From NCBI RefSeq assembly GCF_018119395.1, contig NZ_JAGPWD010000010.1:62001-126000 (forward strand): 64,000 nt of DNA, read 5' to 3'. The notes below the pieces were generated by a model, which did no database searches, was not told where the DNA came from, and was given only the letters and a program-made list of their open reading frames with translations. A program made the position numbers and the translations under genes. The stretch comes from Massilia sp. ZL223. Lineage in GTDB: Bacteria > Pseudomonadota > Gammaproteobacteria > Burkholderiales > Burkholderiaceae_D. Shown here in pieces: positions 51,157 through 57,923 of the stretch (position 1 is the stretch's first letter; each line of letters begins with the position of its first letter).

Positions 51157-51749
51157 GCTTTCTCCTTCAGCTCGCGCAGCTTGGCGCGGTAGGTGTCGCG
51201 GATCTCGATCAGCTGCTCGGGCGTCCACTTGCGGGGCGCCTGGTCGGCTTCGAGCGCTTCCACTCGCGCCAGGCCGATGCGCTGGATGAGGCCGATGCGG
51301 TAGTCGACCGCGCGGCCGGCGCCGTGTCGGTTGCAGACGGTGAGCTGGCGGTGGGCGTTGTCCTCGTTGAAGCGCAGGTGCGGCGCGCTGCCCGTGCTGC
51401 GGTAATGGCCGCAATCCCAGTTCGAGCCGGTCAGGTACTGCTTTTCCGAGGTTCGGCCGCAGCAGATGCAGGGCAGGGCGGCGTCGCGCGCCCGGATGAA
51501 GGCGTTGAACGCGACTTGGGCCTCCTTCAGGTAGTCGGCGCGTGTCTTGAGCGCCTGCTTCCGCTCGCGGGTCTGCTTGGCGTCCAGGCGCTTGCGCTCG
51601 GCTGCGGCGTGCACCTCGGCGCAGGCCGGGCCGCATACCTTGTGGGTGATGCTCCGCGGCTGGAAGCGGGTGGCGCAGCCCTTGACCGCGCACTTGCGGG
51701 TGCGCGCGGGCTTGAGCACGCCGGTGCGGGCGATGGCTGTACGGATCAT
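51153..51749 (-). CDS. ninG: NinG/Rap-like recombination protein
   Basis: 198 residues. Cysteine pairs CAVKGC, CGPAC and CICCGR bind zinc, a coiled helix follows (AERKRLDAKQTRERKQ), then the conserved GHYRSTGSAPHLRFNEDN block and a basic C-terminus, as in lambda NinG. It promotes phage recombination by acting on branched DNA. Lies between the helicase loader and the methyltransferase, overlapping both. Confidence 0.9.
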   Translation of the reverse strand: MIRTAIARTGVLKPARTRKCAVKGCATRFQPRSITHKVCGPACAEVHAAAERKRLDAKQTRERKQALKTRADYLKEAQVAFNAFIRARDAALPCICCGRTSEKQYLTGSNWDCGHYRSTGSAPHLRFNEDNAHRQLTVCNRHGAGRAVDYRIGLIQRIGLARVEALEADQAPRKWTPEQLIEIRDTYRAKLRELKEKA

Positions 51750-52534
51750 GGGCGCCTCCCCGTGATCGGCAGGACGTTCGCCGGCTGCGGCATGCCACCC
51801 TTGCGCGCGTCGCCCCAGGTGTGGGCGCAGATGAACGCGTTCTCGTGGAGGCGGCTGTGCACGCGGTCGCCGACGAACTTCGCCAGGTCGGCCAGCGGCT
51901 GGTTGCTGATGGCGATCACCGGCTTCTGCTCGTTGTAGCGGCGGTTGATGATCTCGGTCAGCAGCAGCGAGGCGTTCCCGGTGGCGCGGATGGCGTCGAT
52001 CTCGTCGAGGATCAGCACGTCGTATTGCAGGAAGCGCAGGATCTCGCCTTCCTCGCTTTTGCCTTCGCGGCCGTAGCTGGCCTGGATCTCGCTGATCATG
52101 CCGTTGGCGGTGATGTAGCGGACCGACCGCGCGGCGTTCTTGATCAGCGATTGCGCCATCTCGCACGCGAGGAGGGTCTTGCCGGTGCCGGTGGTGCCGA
52201 TCATAATCAGCGCCGCCCAAGTCGGCTCGGCCAGGATGAAGTCGCGGAACATGCGTGCCTGGCGCCGCACGGCCTTCTGCTCGGGCGTCTCGGCGACGAA
52301 GTGCTGGCCGACGTACTTGGCCGGGATGCTGGCCGTGGCCATGAGCGTCGCGGCGCGTTCGGCCATCCAGCTATCGCGCGCTTCGGTCGCCAGCTGGTCC
52401 TCCAGGCAGCGCGGGCAGAACCAGGCGGCGCCGGTGCGCGCCAGGACATCGGCTGCGCCGTGCTGCTCGCAGGTGCCGGACAGCATGCTCATGCGGCCAG
52501 CGAGGCCAGGGATGAGGTTTTGCAGGTGGTCCAT
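51746..52534 (-). CDS. DnaC-like helicase loader (AAA+ ATPase)
   Basis: 262 residues from the ATG at 52534 (GGAG before it); a GTG at 52549 overlaps the upstream stop. The N-terminal part has Cys pairs (GTCEQHG, FCPRCLE) that look like a zinc ribbon. The ATPase core has Walker A GTTGTGKT and Walker B VLILDEID, plus the sensor-type AISNQPLADL. It loads host DnaB onto the phage origin, like lambda P or DnaC. It follows an O-like replication gene. Confidence 0.88.
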   Translation of the reverse strand: MDHLQNLIPGLAGRMSMLSGTCEQHGAADVLARTGAAWFCPRCLEDQLATEARDSWMAERAATLMATASIPAKYVGQHFVAETPEQKAVRRQARMFRDFILAEPTWAALIMIGTTGTGKTLLACEMAQSLIKNAARSVRYITANGMISEIQASYGREGKSEEGEILRFLQYDVLILDEIDAIRATGNASLLLTEIINRRYNEQKPVIAISNQPLADLAKFVGDRVHSRLHENAFICAHTWGDARKGGMPQPANVLPITGRRP

Positions 52535-52545
52535 GGTCTGCTCCG

Positions 52546-53421
52546 TCACAGGGGTTTGTCGTTTTCGTCGTCGAGGTTGGCAGGGTCGATGCCGTTGCGG
52601 CGCATCGAGGCCTCCATCGCGGCCACGTCGCCGGAACGGTCAACACCCTCGAAGTGGAACTTCTGCGACTGGCCACCTGGGCCGCGCGGTGCCGCCCGGC
52701 GCTCGACCGGGTTCAGCAGGCGCTCGACGATCGGCTTCAGGTAGTCCGGCGGGATGGTCTCGCTGCCCTTGTGCTCCCGGGCGATGGTGATGGCCTCGGT
52801 CAGGGTTTGCATCGGCACGCCGCGAACAGCCCAGTCGATCACGGTGGGGTGGGCCGAGGTGGCCGACACGTTGAGCGGGCGCAGGGCCACGGCCAAGGCA
52901 GCCTCCGGGCTGAGCTCGGGCAGGTCTTGGCTGGCAGGGAGCGGCGCCGCCTTCGGATTCTCGAGGTCGGCATGGTCGCCGCCGCCGCCCGCCGCCGGCG
53001 CGCACGCGTCGGTGGTGGTGTTCCCTTCCTTTCCCTTCCCTTCCTTTCCCTTCCCTTCCGCTTCCACGACGCTTTCACGCGTGGTTGACGCGTGGGGCAC
53101 GCGTGCCGGGATCTTGCTCGGAGCCTCGCGGTTGTTGATGACCTGGTGCTCGGTGAAGGTAGGAATGTGGGCGTATTTCTTGCCGTCGACCTCATACAGG
53201 ACGATCAGCTCCTTGGCGATCAGTTCGTCGGCCAAGGCGGTGATATCGCAGTTGTCGGCGGGGAGGTAGCGGGCCTTGAGCGTGCCCAGCTTCCATTCGA
53301 GACGGCCTTCGCGGTCGCTCTCACACCACAGCGACACGTAAAAGAGGCGTGCCAGTGGCGTGAGGCCGAAGATGTCTTCGCTAGTGAAGAACTCGGGTTT
53401 GATGGTACGGATGCGGGCCAT
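52546..53421 (-). CDS. Phage replication initiator (lambda O-like position)
   Basis: 291 residues from the ATG at 53421. The N-terminal 110 residues resemble a winged-helix DNA-binding domain of phage replication proteins (IRTIKPEFFTSEDIFGL, LFYVSLWCESDREGRLEWK). A Gly/Lys/Glu-rich linker (EGKGKEGKGKEG) follows, then a C-terminal helical domain (AITIAREHKGSETIPPDYL). A DnaC-like loader gene follows, as O precedes P in lambda. Candidate iterons lie within the gene at 53077-53105. Confidence 0.78.
   Translation of the reverse strand: MARIRTIKPEFFTSEDIFGLTPLARLFYVSLWCESDREGRLEWKLGTLKARYLPADNCDITALADELIAKELIVLYEVDGKKYAHIPTFTEHQVINNREAPSKIPARVPHASTTRESVVEAEGKGKEGKGKEGNTTTDACAPAAGGGGDHADLENPKAAPLPASQDLPELSPEAALAVALRPLNVSATSAHPTVIDWAVRGVPMQTLTEAITIAREHKGSETIPPDYLKPIVERLLNPVERRAAPRGPGGQSQKFHFEGVDRSGDVAAMEASMRRNGIDPANLDDENDKPL
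53021..53105. repeat. Candidate phage origin: 39-nt polypyrimidine tract plus three ACGCGTG iterons
   Basis: A pure C/T tract covers 53021-53059. ACGCGTG then occurs at 53077, 53088 and 53099, exactly 11 bp apart, and a near copy ACGCGTC is at 53004. The 11-bp period is not a multiple of three, so it is not set by the protein sequence. Confidence 0.5.
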
Positions 53422-53423
53422 GG

Positions 53424-53462
53424 TCAGCGCTCCCGCAGTTGGTAGAAGGCGAGGGTAGTCAT
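53424..53462 (-). CDS. Possible 12-codon linking frame
   Basis: Starts at the ATG at 53462, overlapping the previous stop (ATGA), and ends 2 bases before the replication-gene ATG. It encodes 12 residues. It may only serve translational coupling or be chance. Confidence 0.25.
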   Translation of the reverse strand: MTTLAFYQLRER

Positions 53463-53683
53463 GGAGGCGACACCTCCGCCAGGCACACCTGGGCTTGCGG
53501 GCGCGTGGCCCTGTCGAAGCGTTCCTGCAGGCGCTGGTCGCGGCGTGCGCGCCATCCGGCCTGCCAGTCTTCGATGGCGGTTGCATCAGGGTTCATGCCG
53601 TGCGCGTCGATGCCGCGGCCGTTGTCGAATGCCTTGGCGCCGCGCGAGCGGATGGTGTCGCGGGATATGATCGAGAGGTCCAT
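53459..53683 (-). CDS. Small phage protein, unknown
   Basis: 74 residues from the ATG at 53683, overlapping the upstream stop by one base. Contains SRGAKAFDNGRG and DWQAGWRARRDQRLQERF, a basic helical stretch. Function not recognised. Confidence 0.55.
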   Translation of the reverse strand: MDLSIISRDTIRSRGAKAFDNGRGIDAHGMNPDATAIEDWQAGWRARRDQRLQERFDRATRPQAQVCLAEVSPP

Positions 53684-53865
53684 CAGCGCTTCCCCTCGGT
53701 GTCGATCGCCTCGCGCAGCTGCTGGCGAGCGTAGTACTCGGCCTTCCTGGTGCTGTCGGTCTTGTTGGCGGCAAACTGCTTGTCGAACTGCCGCCAGGTC
53801 CGTGCCTTGCGGGCGATCTTGGCGTCGTCCGTCAGCGGCTGGGGTTTGGTCTCTTGGCCTTGCAT
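53683..53865 (-). CDS. Small phage protein, unknown
   Basis: 60 residues from the ATG at 53865 after a strong AGGAAGGA site. Basic and helical (KIARKARTWRQFDKQF). Coupled to the next gene by a 1-base overlap. Function not recognised. Confidence 0.55.
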   Translation of the reverse strand: MQGQETKPQPLTDDAKIARKARTWRQFDKQFAANKTDSTRKAEYYARQQLREAIDTEGKR

Positions 53866-53923
53866 AGGTCCTTCCTGTCAATCTGGTGCAGCCCAAGCGA
53901 GGGCGCGTGGTTTGAAATCGCCC

Positions 53924-54193
53924 TTAAAGACGCAGGTGACGGAAGCCGCCTGCAACGGCTGCGCGGCCGGGGAAGCGCTGAACATGGCCATGGCGTGGCC
54001 ATTTGGTCTGCGGCCTCATCGCCGTATCATTCGCTGCTCTCATGTGGGCAAAAGCGGCTTGGCGCATGAAGGGCGCCACCTGCAGACCGAGGCCGGCGCA
54101 GAACTGGCGCAGCTTCAGGTCCTCCGCGTCGTTGAGGGGAACCTTCAGCGTGTTCTCGCGTTTCGGGTTCAGCTTGTCGTTCAGGTGCTTCAT
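53924..54193 (-). CDS. Small phage protein with ribbon-helix-helix-like core
   Basis: 89 residues from the ATG at 54193 (AGGAGAAAACC before it). A short strand and two helices (TLKVPLNDAEDLKLRQFCAGLG; VAPFMRQAAFAHM) resemble Arc/MobC-type DNA binders; the basic C-terminal tail has no clear fold. It is the first gene after the terminator that follows cro. Function not proven. Confidence 0.55.
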   Translation of the reverse strand: MKHLNDKLNPKRENTLKVPLNDAEDLKLRQFCAGLGLQVAPFMRQAAFAHMRAANDTAMRPQTKWPRHGHVQRFPGRAAVAGGFRHLRL

Positions 54194-54273
54194 GGTTTTC
54201 TCCTAGTGCTGCGGTGGTTCAAGGGAACTTCGGGTGGGGAAATCGGGTTTTCCTCGTTGCAACTTGTTGGGCG

Positions 54274-54303
54274 AAAAAAAGCCGACTCTCGGTTCAAGCC
54301 GGC
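54274..54303 (-). terminator. Intrinsic terminator overlapping the end of cro (tR1-like)
   Basis: On the minus strand GCCGGCT (54303-54297) pairs with AGTCGGC (54287-54281, one G-U), followed by seven T (54280-54274). The stem overlaps the cro stop codon region at 54294-54296. All downstream early and late genes need read-through. Confidence 0.75.
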
Positions 54304-54545
54304 GCGCTCCGTCGCCGCGTGGGCGAAGTGGTGGATCGAATGAAGGCCCAGTCGGCCTCGGGGCACAGCTCTTCGCAGATCAGAATGCGATTGCTCTCAC
54401 GCTCCAGGTTGATCGCGAGCTTCTCCGTGCATGCGCGGTTGCCGTAGCCGACCTGGCGCAAATAGTCGAATGAAGTGCCGCACCGGGCTGCGAAAGAGTC
54501 CCGGGCTTCCACCGGGATCGCGTTGAGGTAGTCGATGAGCTTCAT
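54294..54545 (-). CDS. Cro/YdaS-like repressor
   Basis: 83 residues. Helix-turn-helix of the YdaS/Cro type (YLNAIPVEARDSFAARCGTS then FDYLRQVGYGNRACTEKLA). It is divergent from the S24 repressor gene and shares its operators. The predicted promoter -10 ends only 7 bases before the ATG at 54545 and no ribosome site exists, so the transcript is probably leaderless. Likely switches off the repressor promoter to favour lysis. Confidence 0.8.
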   Translation of the reverse strand: MKLIDYLNAIPVEARDSFAARCGTSFDYLRQVGYGNRACTEKLAINLERESNRILICEELCPEADWAFIRSTTSPTRRRSAPA

Positions 54546-54552
54546 GTGCCCG

Positions 54553-54581
54553 ACTTTATCAATTGATACAGACAAAGTCAA
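54553..54581 (-). promoter_or_regulatory. Predicted pR-type promoter for cro and the leftward operon
   Basis: On the minus strand TTGACT (54581-54576), 17 bases, TAAAGT (54558-54553). Operator O1 covers its -10. The rightward promoter at 57108 has the same design and spacing. Confidence 0.7.
54555..54570. promoter_or_regulatory. Phage operator O1
   Basis: TTTATCA-AT-TGATACA, one mismatch from TTTATCA-N2-TGATAAA. It contains the perfect palindrome TATCAATTGATA (54557-54568). Confidence 0.65.
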
Positions 54582-54592
54582 GCGATTGCTAA

Positions 54593-54608
54593 TTTATCAA
54601 ATGCTAAA
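54593..54608. promoter_or_regulatory. Phage operator O2
   Basis: TTTATCA-AA-TGCTAAA, one mismatch from the consensus. It lies just upstream of the leftward promoter and over the likely repressor promoter/start region. Confidence 0.6.
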
Positions 54609-54627
54609 AGTGCGCGACAATATCAAG

Positions 54628-55347
54628 ATGAACATGTATCAACATCGTCGCGACCGCCTGCTGGCCCTCATCGACGCCGACTATGGCGGGCAGCGGGTAC
54701 GCTTTTGCGATCGCACGGGCCTCAGCGAGTCGCGCCTGGCGCAGCTGCTGTCGACTACCTACCGTGAAGGCACGGCCTTCACCGAAAAAACCGCCCGCAA
54801 GCTGGAGGAAGCTGCTGGCCTGCCGCCGCTCTACTTCGATCAGGGCGCGGCGCCGGCTCCTGGCGACGATCTCCCGGCCCTGCCGCCGGGCTTCATGCGC
54901 GTGCGCGTGGTCGATGATGACGACCCCAGCCTGGTGCGCATTCCGAAAGTGAAGCTCCGGCTCTCCGCCGGTATCAGCGGCTTCGAAGTCGAGCCTGAGC
55001 GGTTCGATGGCGCGACAACGACCGTTCCCGCTACCTGGATTGAGCGCAACGGCTTCAACCGCGACAACCTCATCGCGATCCGCGTGCGCGGCGAGAGCAT
55101 GGAGCCGACGCTCTACGAAGACGACCTGGTCGTGATCAATACCGGCGACAAGCGGCCGGTCGACGGCCAGGTCTATGCGTTCAACTACGAAGGCGAGCCG
55201 ATCGTGAAGCGCATGGAGCGCGACGCCGGCGACTGGTGGCTAAAGTCGGACAACCCTGACCAGCGCAAATTCGGAAGGAAGATCTGCCGCGGCGACGCCT
55301 GCATGATCATTGGGCGCGTCGTGCGCAAGGAAAGTGAACGCCTTTAA
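54628..55347 (+). CDS. CI-type repressor (HTH plus S24 peptidase)
   Basis: 239 residues from the ATG at 54628; ATGs at 54601 and 54634 are alternatives, and 54601 would suit a leaderless transcript. The N-terminal HTH (YQHRRDRLLALIDADYGG, LSESRLAQLL) is followed by a linker and the S24 autoprotease: cleavage-type Ala114-Gly115 in LSAGISG, catalytic Ser157 in GESMEP and Lys194 in IVKRM. It keeps the prophage silent and should self-cleave with RecA after DNA damage. The next gene overlaps its stop by one base. Confidence 0.9.
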   Translation: MNMYQHRRDRLLALIDADYGGQRVRFCDRTGLSESRLAQLLSTTYREGTAFTEKTARKLEEAAGLPPLYFDQGAAPAPGDDLPALPPGFMRVRVVDDDDPSLVRIPKVKLRLSAGISGFEVEPERFDGATTTVPATWIERNGFNRDNLIAIRVRGESMEPTLYEDDLVVINTGDKRPVDGQVYAFNYEGEPIVKRMERDAGDWWLKSDNPDQRKFGRKICRGDACMIIGRVVRKESERL

Positions 55348-55640
55348 TGCATTACGCAGTATTGCGGCTGCGCGGTATGCGCGTGGCCGTCGTGTTGGTC
55401 GCGCTGCAGCAGCTGGGCGCCGGGGCCAGCGAGCTCCTTGAGATGCTGGAAGGCCAGCTCGGGTTCCCCGCCATGCTGGTGGCGCGCGATGACGGCTCGT
55501 GGAAGGGCCTGCGCGGCAAGGCACAGTTCGATGTGAGACCGTATTTGCTCGAGCTGCTAGCCGTCGAGGAGGTTGAATGGTCTTGGCTAGAGCTCAGCGG
55601 CGCACCAGACAATAACGAGGAGAAGGCCCTAAATGTTTAG
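55347..55640 (+). CDS. Repressor-linked hypothetical protein 1
   Basis: 97 residues; the ATG overlaps the repressor stop (TAATG), so it is made in the lysogen. Hydrophobic-rich start (RVAVVLVALQQLGAGASELLEMLEG), no signal peptide, acidic C-terminus. Position equals that of rex genes in lambda. Function not recognised. Confidence 0.65.
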   Translation: MHYAVLRLRGMRVAVVLVALQQLGAGASELLEMLEGQLGFPAMLVARDDGSWKGLRGKAQFDVRPYLLELLAVEEVEWSWLELSGAPDNNEEKALNV

Positions 55641-55803
55641 CGTCGTTCTGTGGGTTGCTTTTATTGCTATGGGAATTTATGTCCTGCGTCTTGAGAGTCG
55701 ATTAAAAAAACTGAATAGCCGAGTTGAATTTCTCGAAGATCGTTCGCCGCAAGCGAATCATATTCGCGAACTCGAAGATTATGAAAAGGGATGGAAGGTC
55801 TGA
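55633..55803 (+). CDS. Repressor-linked small membrane protein
   Basis: 56 residues, starting 8 bases inside the previous gene. One N-terminal transmembrane helix (SVVLWVAFIAMGIYVLRL) is followed by a charged coiled segment (SRLKKLNSRVEFLEDR). Clearly AT-richer than the phage average. Function not recognised; its place in the lysogenic cassette suggests conversion or exclusion. Confidence 0.6.
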   Translation: MFSVVLWVAFIAMGIYVLRLESRLKKLNSRVEFLEDRSPQANHIRELEDYEKGWKV

Positions 55804-55804
55804 G

Positions 55805-56080
55805 ATGAAGAAAAGCATTTTGGTATGCGTAGCGATCCTGGCCGGTTGCGCAAGCAATAGCGGCGTGGTGGCCATGGGCCAGGACACTTATTTCGTGTCG
55901 CGCCAGTCGGGGAACGCGCTGGCCGGCATGGCGAACCTGAAGGCCGAGGCCATCGGTGAGGCTAGCCAGTTCTGCGGCAGCAAAGGCAAAGCCCTCCAGG
56001 TAACCTCGCAGAAGGACGCGGAACCACCGTTCATCCTCGGGAATTATCCGAAGACTGAAATTCAGTTCAAATGCACTTGA
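55805..56080 (+). CDS. Repressor-linked lipoprotein
   Basis: 91 residues from the ATG at 55805, one base after the previous stop. Lipoprotein signal with lipobox LAGC (Cys15). The mature part (YFVSRQSGNALAGMANLKAEAIGEASQFCGSKGKAL) has the look of small proteobacterial lipoproteins of unknown role. Prophage lipoproteins made in lysogens often block receptors against superinfection; this is a hypothesis here. Confidence 0.7.
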   Translation: MKKSILVCVAILAGCASNSGVVAMGQDTYFVSRQSGNALAGMANLKAEAIGEASQFCGSKGKALQVTSQKDAEPPFILGNYPKTEIQFKCT

Positions 56081-56123
56081 TATTCCATTCGTATGCGGAG
56101 CATAAGATAGGCAGAGATAAAAC

Positions 56124-56444
56124 ATGAGTGAAGAAGATCAACTTCTCGGTGGGAAGCCGATGGTTACGTTTTCTGATGCAGTTGAGTTTTTCAAGAAACG
56201 TGCGACTAATCCTTGTCCAACATGTAGCAGCAAGAGTTGGGCAGTGACAACCACATTCGGTGCCGAGCCAAAAATGGGCTGGGGCTTCGCCGCAGTTAAT
56301 CTTCGTACGGGCATATCGATTTCACGTGGAATACCTGTTATATACGCTCAGTGTAAGAAGTGTGCCTACCTTAGAGTCCATGACTTGACCGCGATTTCTA
56401 CTTGGGTTGAGCAGGGCAAGCCGGAGTACAAGGAAGATGAGTAA
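56124..56444 (+). CDS. Repressor-linked zinc-ribbon protein
   Basis: 106 residues. A treble-clef or ribbon-type pair of CxxC motifs, CPTC and CKKC, flanks a central region (FGAEPKMGWGFAAVNL). AT-rich relative to neighbours. Fourth gene downstream of the repressor, 43 bases after the lipoprotein. Function not recognised. Confidence 0.6.
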   Translation: MSEEDQLLGGKPMVTFSDAVEFFKKRATNPCPTCSSKSWAVTTTFGAEPKMGWGFAAVNLRTGISISRGIPVIYAQCKKCAYLRVHDLTAISTWVEQGKPEYKEDE

Positions 56445-57009
56445 GTCTGAGTACACGCGAGATCGGGGAGCGCGTGATTTCCTGTCGGGCCTGGCAAACA
56501 TCGGCGCGACCTACAGTGAGCCAAACCAAGAAAAGCCTTTTGCTGCTGTTGACAATCCGGACCCGCGCCCCAATCATAAAGGCATGACCGATATTACCCG
56601 CCCGGAACTAGACGCCCGCCTCAAGGAGAACGAGGCGAAGATCGCCGCAGGCAAGGCAGAGGTCGATGCGCGCCTGGCAAGTTTCGACGCCAGCATTAAA
56701 TCGGGTTTTGCTGACCTTCGCGCCGAGTTTGCTGAACTTCGCACGGAGATGGCAAAGCAATCCGGTGACATGCGCTCGGAGATGGCCAGCACTAGAGCCG
56801 AGACGCACAAGGGGACTACCGACGTGATCAAGTGGGTAGTCGGTTTTGGCCTGGCCATTATCGGCACAGTATTCACCCTGAACAAGACGTCGGATAAGCC
56901 GCCTGCACAGGCCGCCGCCCAGCCTGCGCCGATCGTTATCACCGTTCCTGCCACCGCACCGACCACAGCCGCTCCGCTCGCCGCCCCGGCCACAGCACCA
57001 AATAAGTAA
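56437..57009 (+). CDS. Repressor-linked coiled-coil membrane protein
   Basis: 190 residues from the ATG at 56437, overlapping the previous gene by 8 bases. Residues about 50-125 are a coiled coil (ARLKENEAKIAAGKAEVDA; DLRAEFAELRTEMAKQ), followed by one transmembrane helix (VVGFGLAIIGTVFTL) and a Pro/Ala/Thr tail. Layout resembles DUF1640/CCDC90-type proteins. The cassette ends at the terminator 57030-57055. Function unknown. Confidence 0.65.
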   Translation: MSKSEYTRDRGARDFLSGLANIGATYSEPNQEKPFAAVDNPDPRPNHKGMTDITRPELDARLKENEAKIAAGKAEVDARLASFDASIKSGFADLRAEFAELRTEMAKQSGDMRSEMASTRAETHKGTTDVIKWVVGFGLAIIGTVFTLNKTSDKPPAQAAAQPAPIVITVPATAPTTAAPLAAPATAPNK

Positions 57010-57029
57010 CTCCCTGCTTCTCCTATGAC

Positions 57030-57055
57030 AGCCCGCCCCGAGCGGGCTTTTTTTT
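57030..57055 (+). terminator. Intrinsic terminator of the repressor cassette
   Basis: AGCCCGC (57030-57036), loop CCCGA, GCGGGCT (57042-57048), then a T-run to 57055. Confidence 0.88.
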
Positions 57056-57095
57056 CGTCGCTACTATCCCTCTGTAGCGAAATTTGCTCGATTTC

Positions 57096-57111
57096 TTTAT
57101 CAAGTGCTTGA
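57096..57111. promoter_or_regulatory. Phage operator O3
   Basis: TTTATCA-AG-TGCTTGA: a good left half and a weaker right half. It overlaps the first four bases of the rightward -35. Confidence 0.5.
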
Positions 57112-57136
57112 CCGCGCCTTTATCACTTGATAAAGT
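57108..57136 (+). promoter_or_regulatory. Predicted pL-type promoter for the recombination operon; describes gap 57010-57181
   Basis: TTGACC (57108-57113), 17 bases, TAAAGT (57131-57136). It carries O4 across the spacer and -10. The gap also holds the cassette terminator and an inverted repeat GCTAC/GTAGC at 57059-57078. Confidence 0.7.
57119..57134. promoter_or_regulatory. Phage operator O4
   Basis: TTTATCA-CT-TGATAAA, perfect 7-bp arms. Its centre is 4.5 bp from the -10, the same as O1 at the leftward promoter. Confidence 0.7.
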
Positions 57137-57181
57137 AGCTCCAACGAAACGCGCTCCGCAGCGCACCGACTGGAGAACACG

Positions 57182-57478
57182 ATGCCCACCAACGCCAACC
57201 ACGAACAGCCGAAGCCGACTGGCCGTCTTCTGACCTCGTACATGCACCACGGCCTGAAGCTCGACCTGTACGGCGAGCTGGACGAAGACGGCTACGAGGT
57301 GAACGACATCACCCTGGCCGGCAGCAAGGTCAGCCTGTTCGAGCTGGTGTCGGCTGACTTTCTCGAAAGCCTGTCGCTGACGCTGGACCTTACCCAGCCG
57401 AGCGCCGCGCAGCTGCGCCGCCAGTCGTGCGCCGAGCAGCGCGCTGAGATCGCCGCATGGGACCGGGAGGCAGCATGA
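57182..57478 (+). CDS. Early phage protein, unknown
   Basis: 98 residues, first gene of the rightward operon. Contains LKLDLYGELDEDGYEVNDI and a helical C-terminus. Overlaps the next gene (ATGA). Function not recognised. Confidence 0.6.
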   Translation: MPTNANHEQPKPTGRLLTSYMHHGLKLDLYGELDEDGYEVNDITLAGSKVSLFELVSADFLESLSLTLDLTQPSAAQLRRQSCAEQRAEIAAWDREAA

Positions 57479-57669
57479 CCTGCGCCCACTGCGCCGACAC
57501 CGGCAGCCTGTCCAAGACCATCTACGGCTTCCTCGATTGCGCCCACTGCGACGTGGCCGAGGAGCGCGCGCGGGTCGAGGCATGGGCGCGTCGCGCGACG
57601 CCAGAGGTCCAGGCGCACAGCGTATGGCTGATCTACCAGCAAGGCAAGGCATCAGCGAAGCCCGCGTAA
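57475..57669 (+). CDS. Early phage protein with double CxxC (zinc-binding)
   Basis: 64 residues. CAHC near each end of a short segment (MTCAHCADTG and LDCAHCDVA) forms a DnaJ-like or rubredoxin-like zinc knuckle. Coupled to the previous gene by a 4-base overlap. Function not recognised. Confidence 0.6.
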   Translation: MTCAHCADTGSLSKTIYGFLDCAHCDVAEERARVEAWARRATPEVQAHSVWLIYQQGKASAKPA

Positions 57670-57923
57670 GCGGCCACCAGACAGCGCGGCCTGTGAAATT
57701 CCTATCAACCGGTATTTCAAGGGAACGGGTCGCGCTGTGTGGTGGTCGGCAGGCCCGGCGCCTGCAACGCTGACTGAAGTAGGGGCCTACCGGCCGCCAC
57801 AAGTGTAGGACGCCAGCCTGGGGCGCACAGGCCCGCAACGAGCGCGGATAGAGCTCGCCGCCCGGTGAAAGGCCGGGGAGGACAACCAAGCCGGCCGCGC
57901 CGGTGCCAACGACAGGAGAAGAA
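57670..57923 (+). other. 254-bp non-coding, hairpin-rich segment in the early operon
   Basis: No frame here has a ribosome site or phage codon pattern. Several stems are visible, including GCAGGC/GCCTGC (57749-57765), GTAG/CTAC around 57779 and CCCGG/CCGGG (57861-57877). It could be an antitermination or regulatory RNA. No known family is recognised. Confidence 0.45.
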
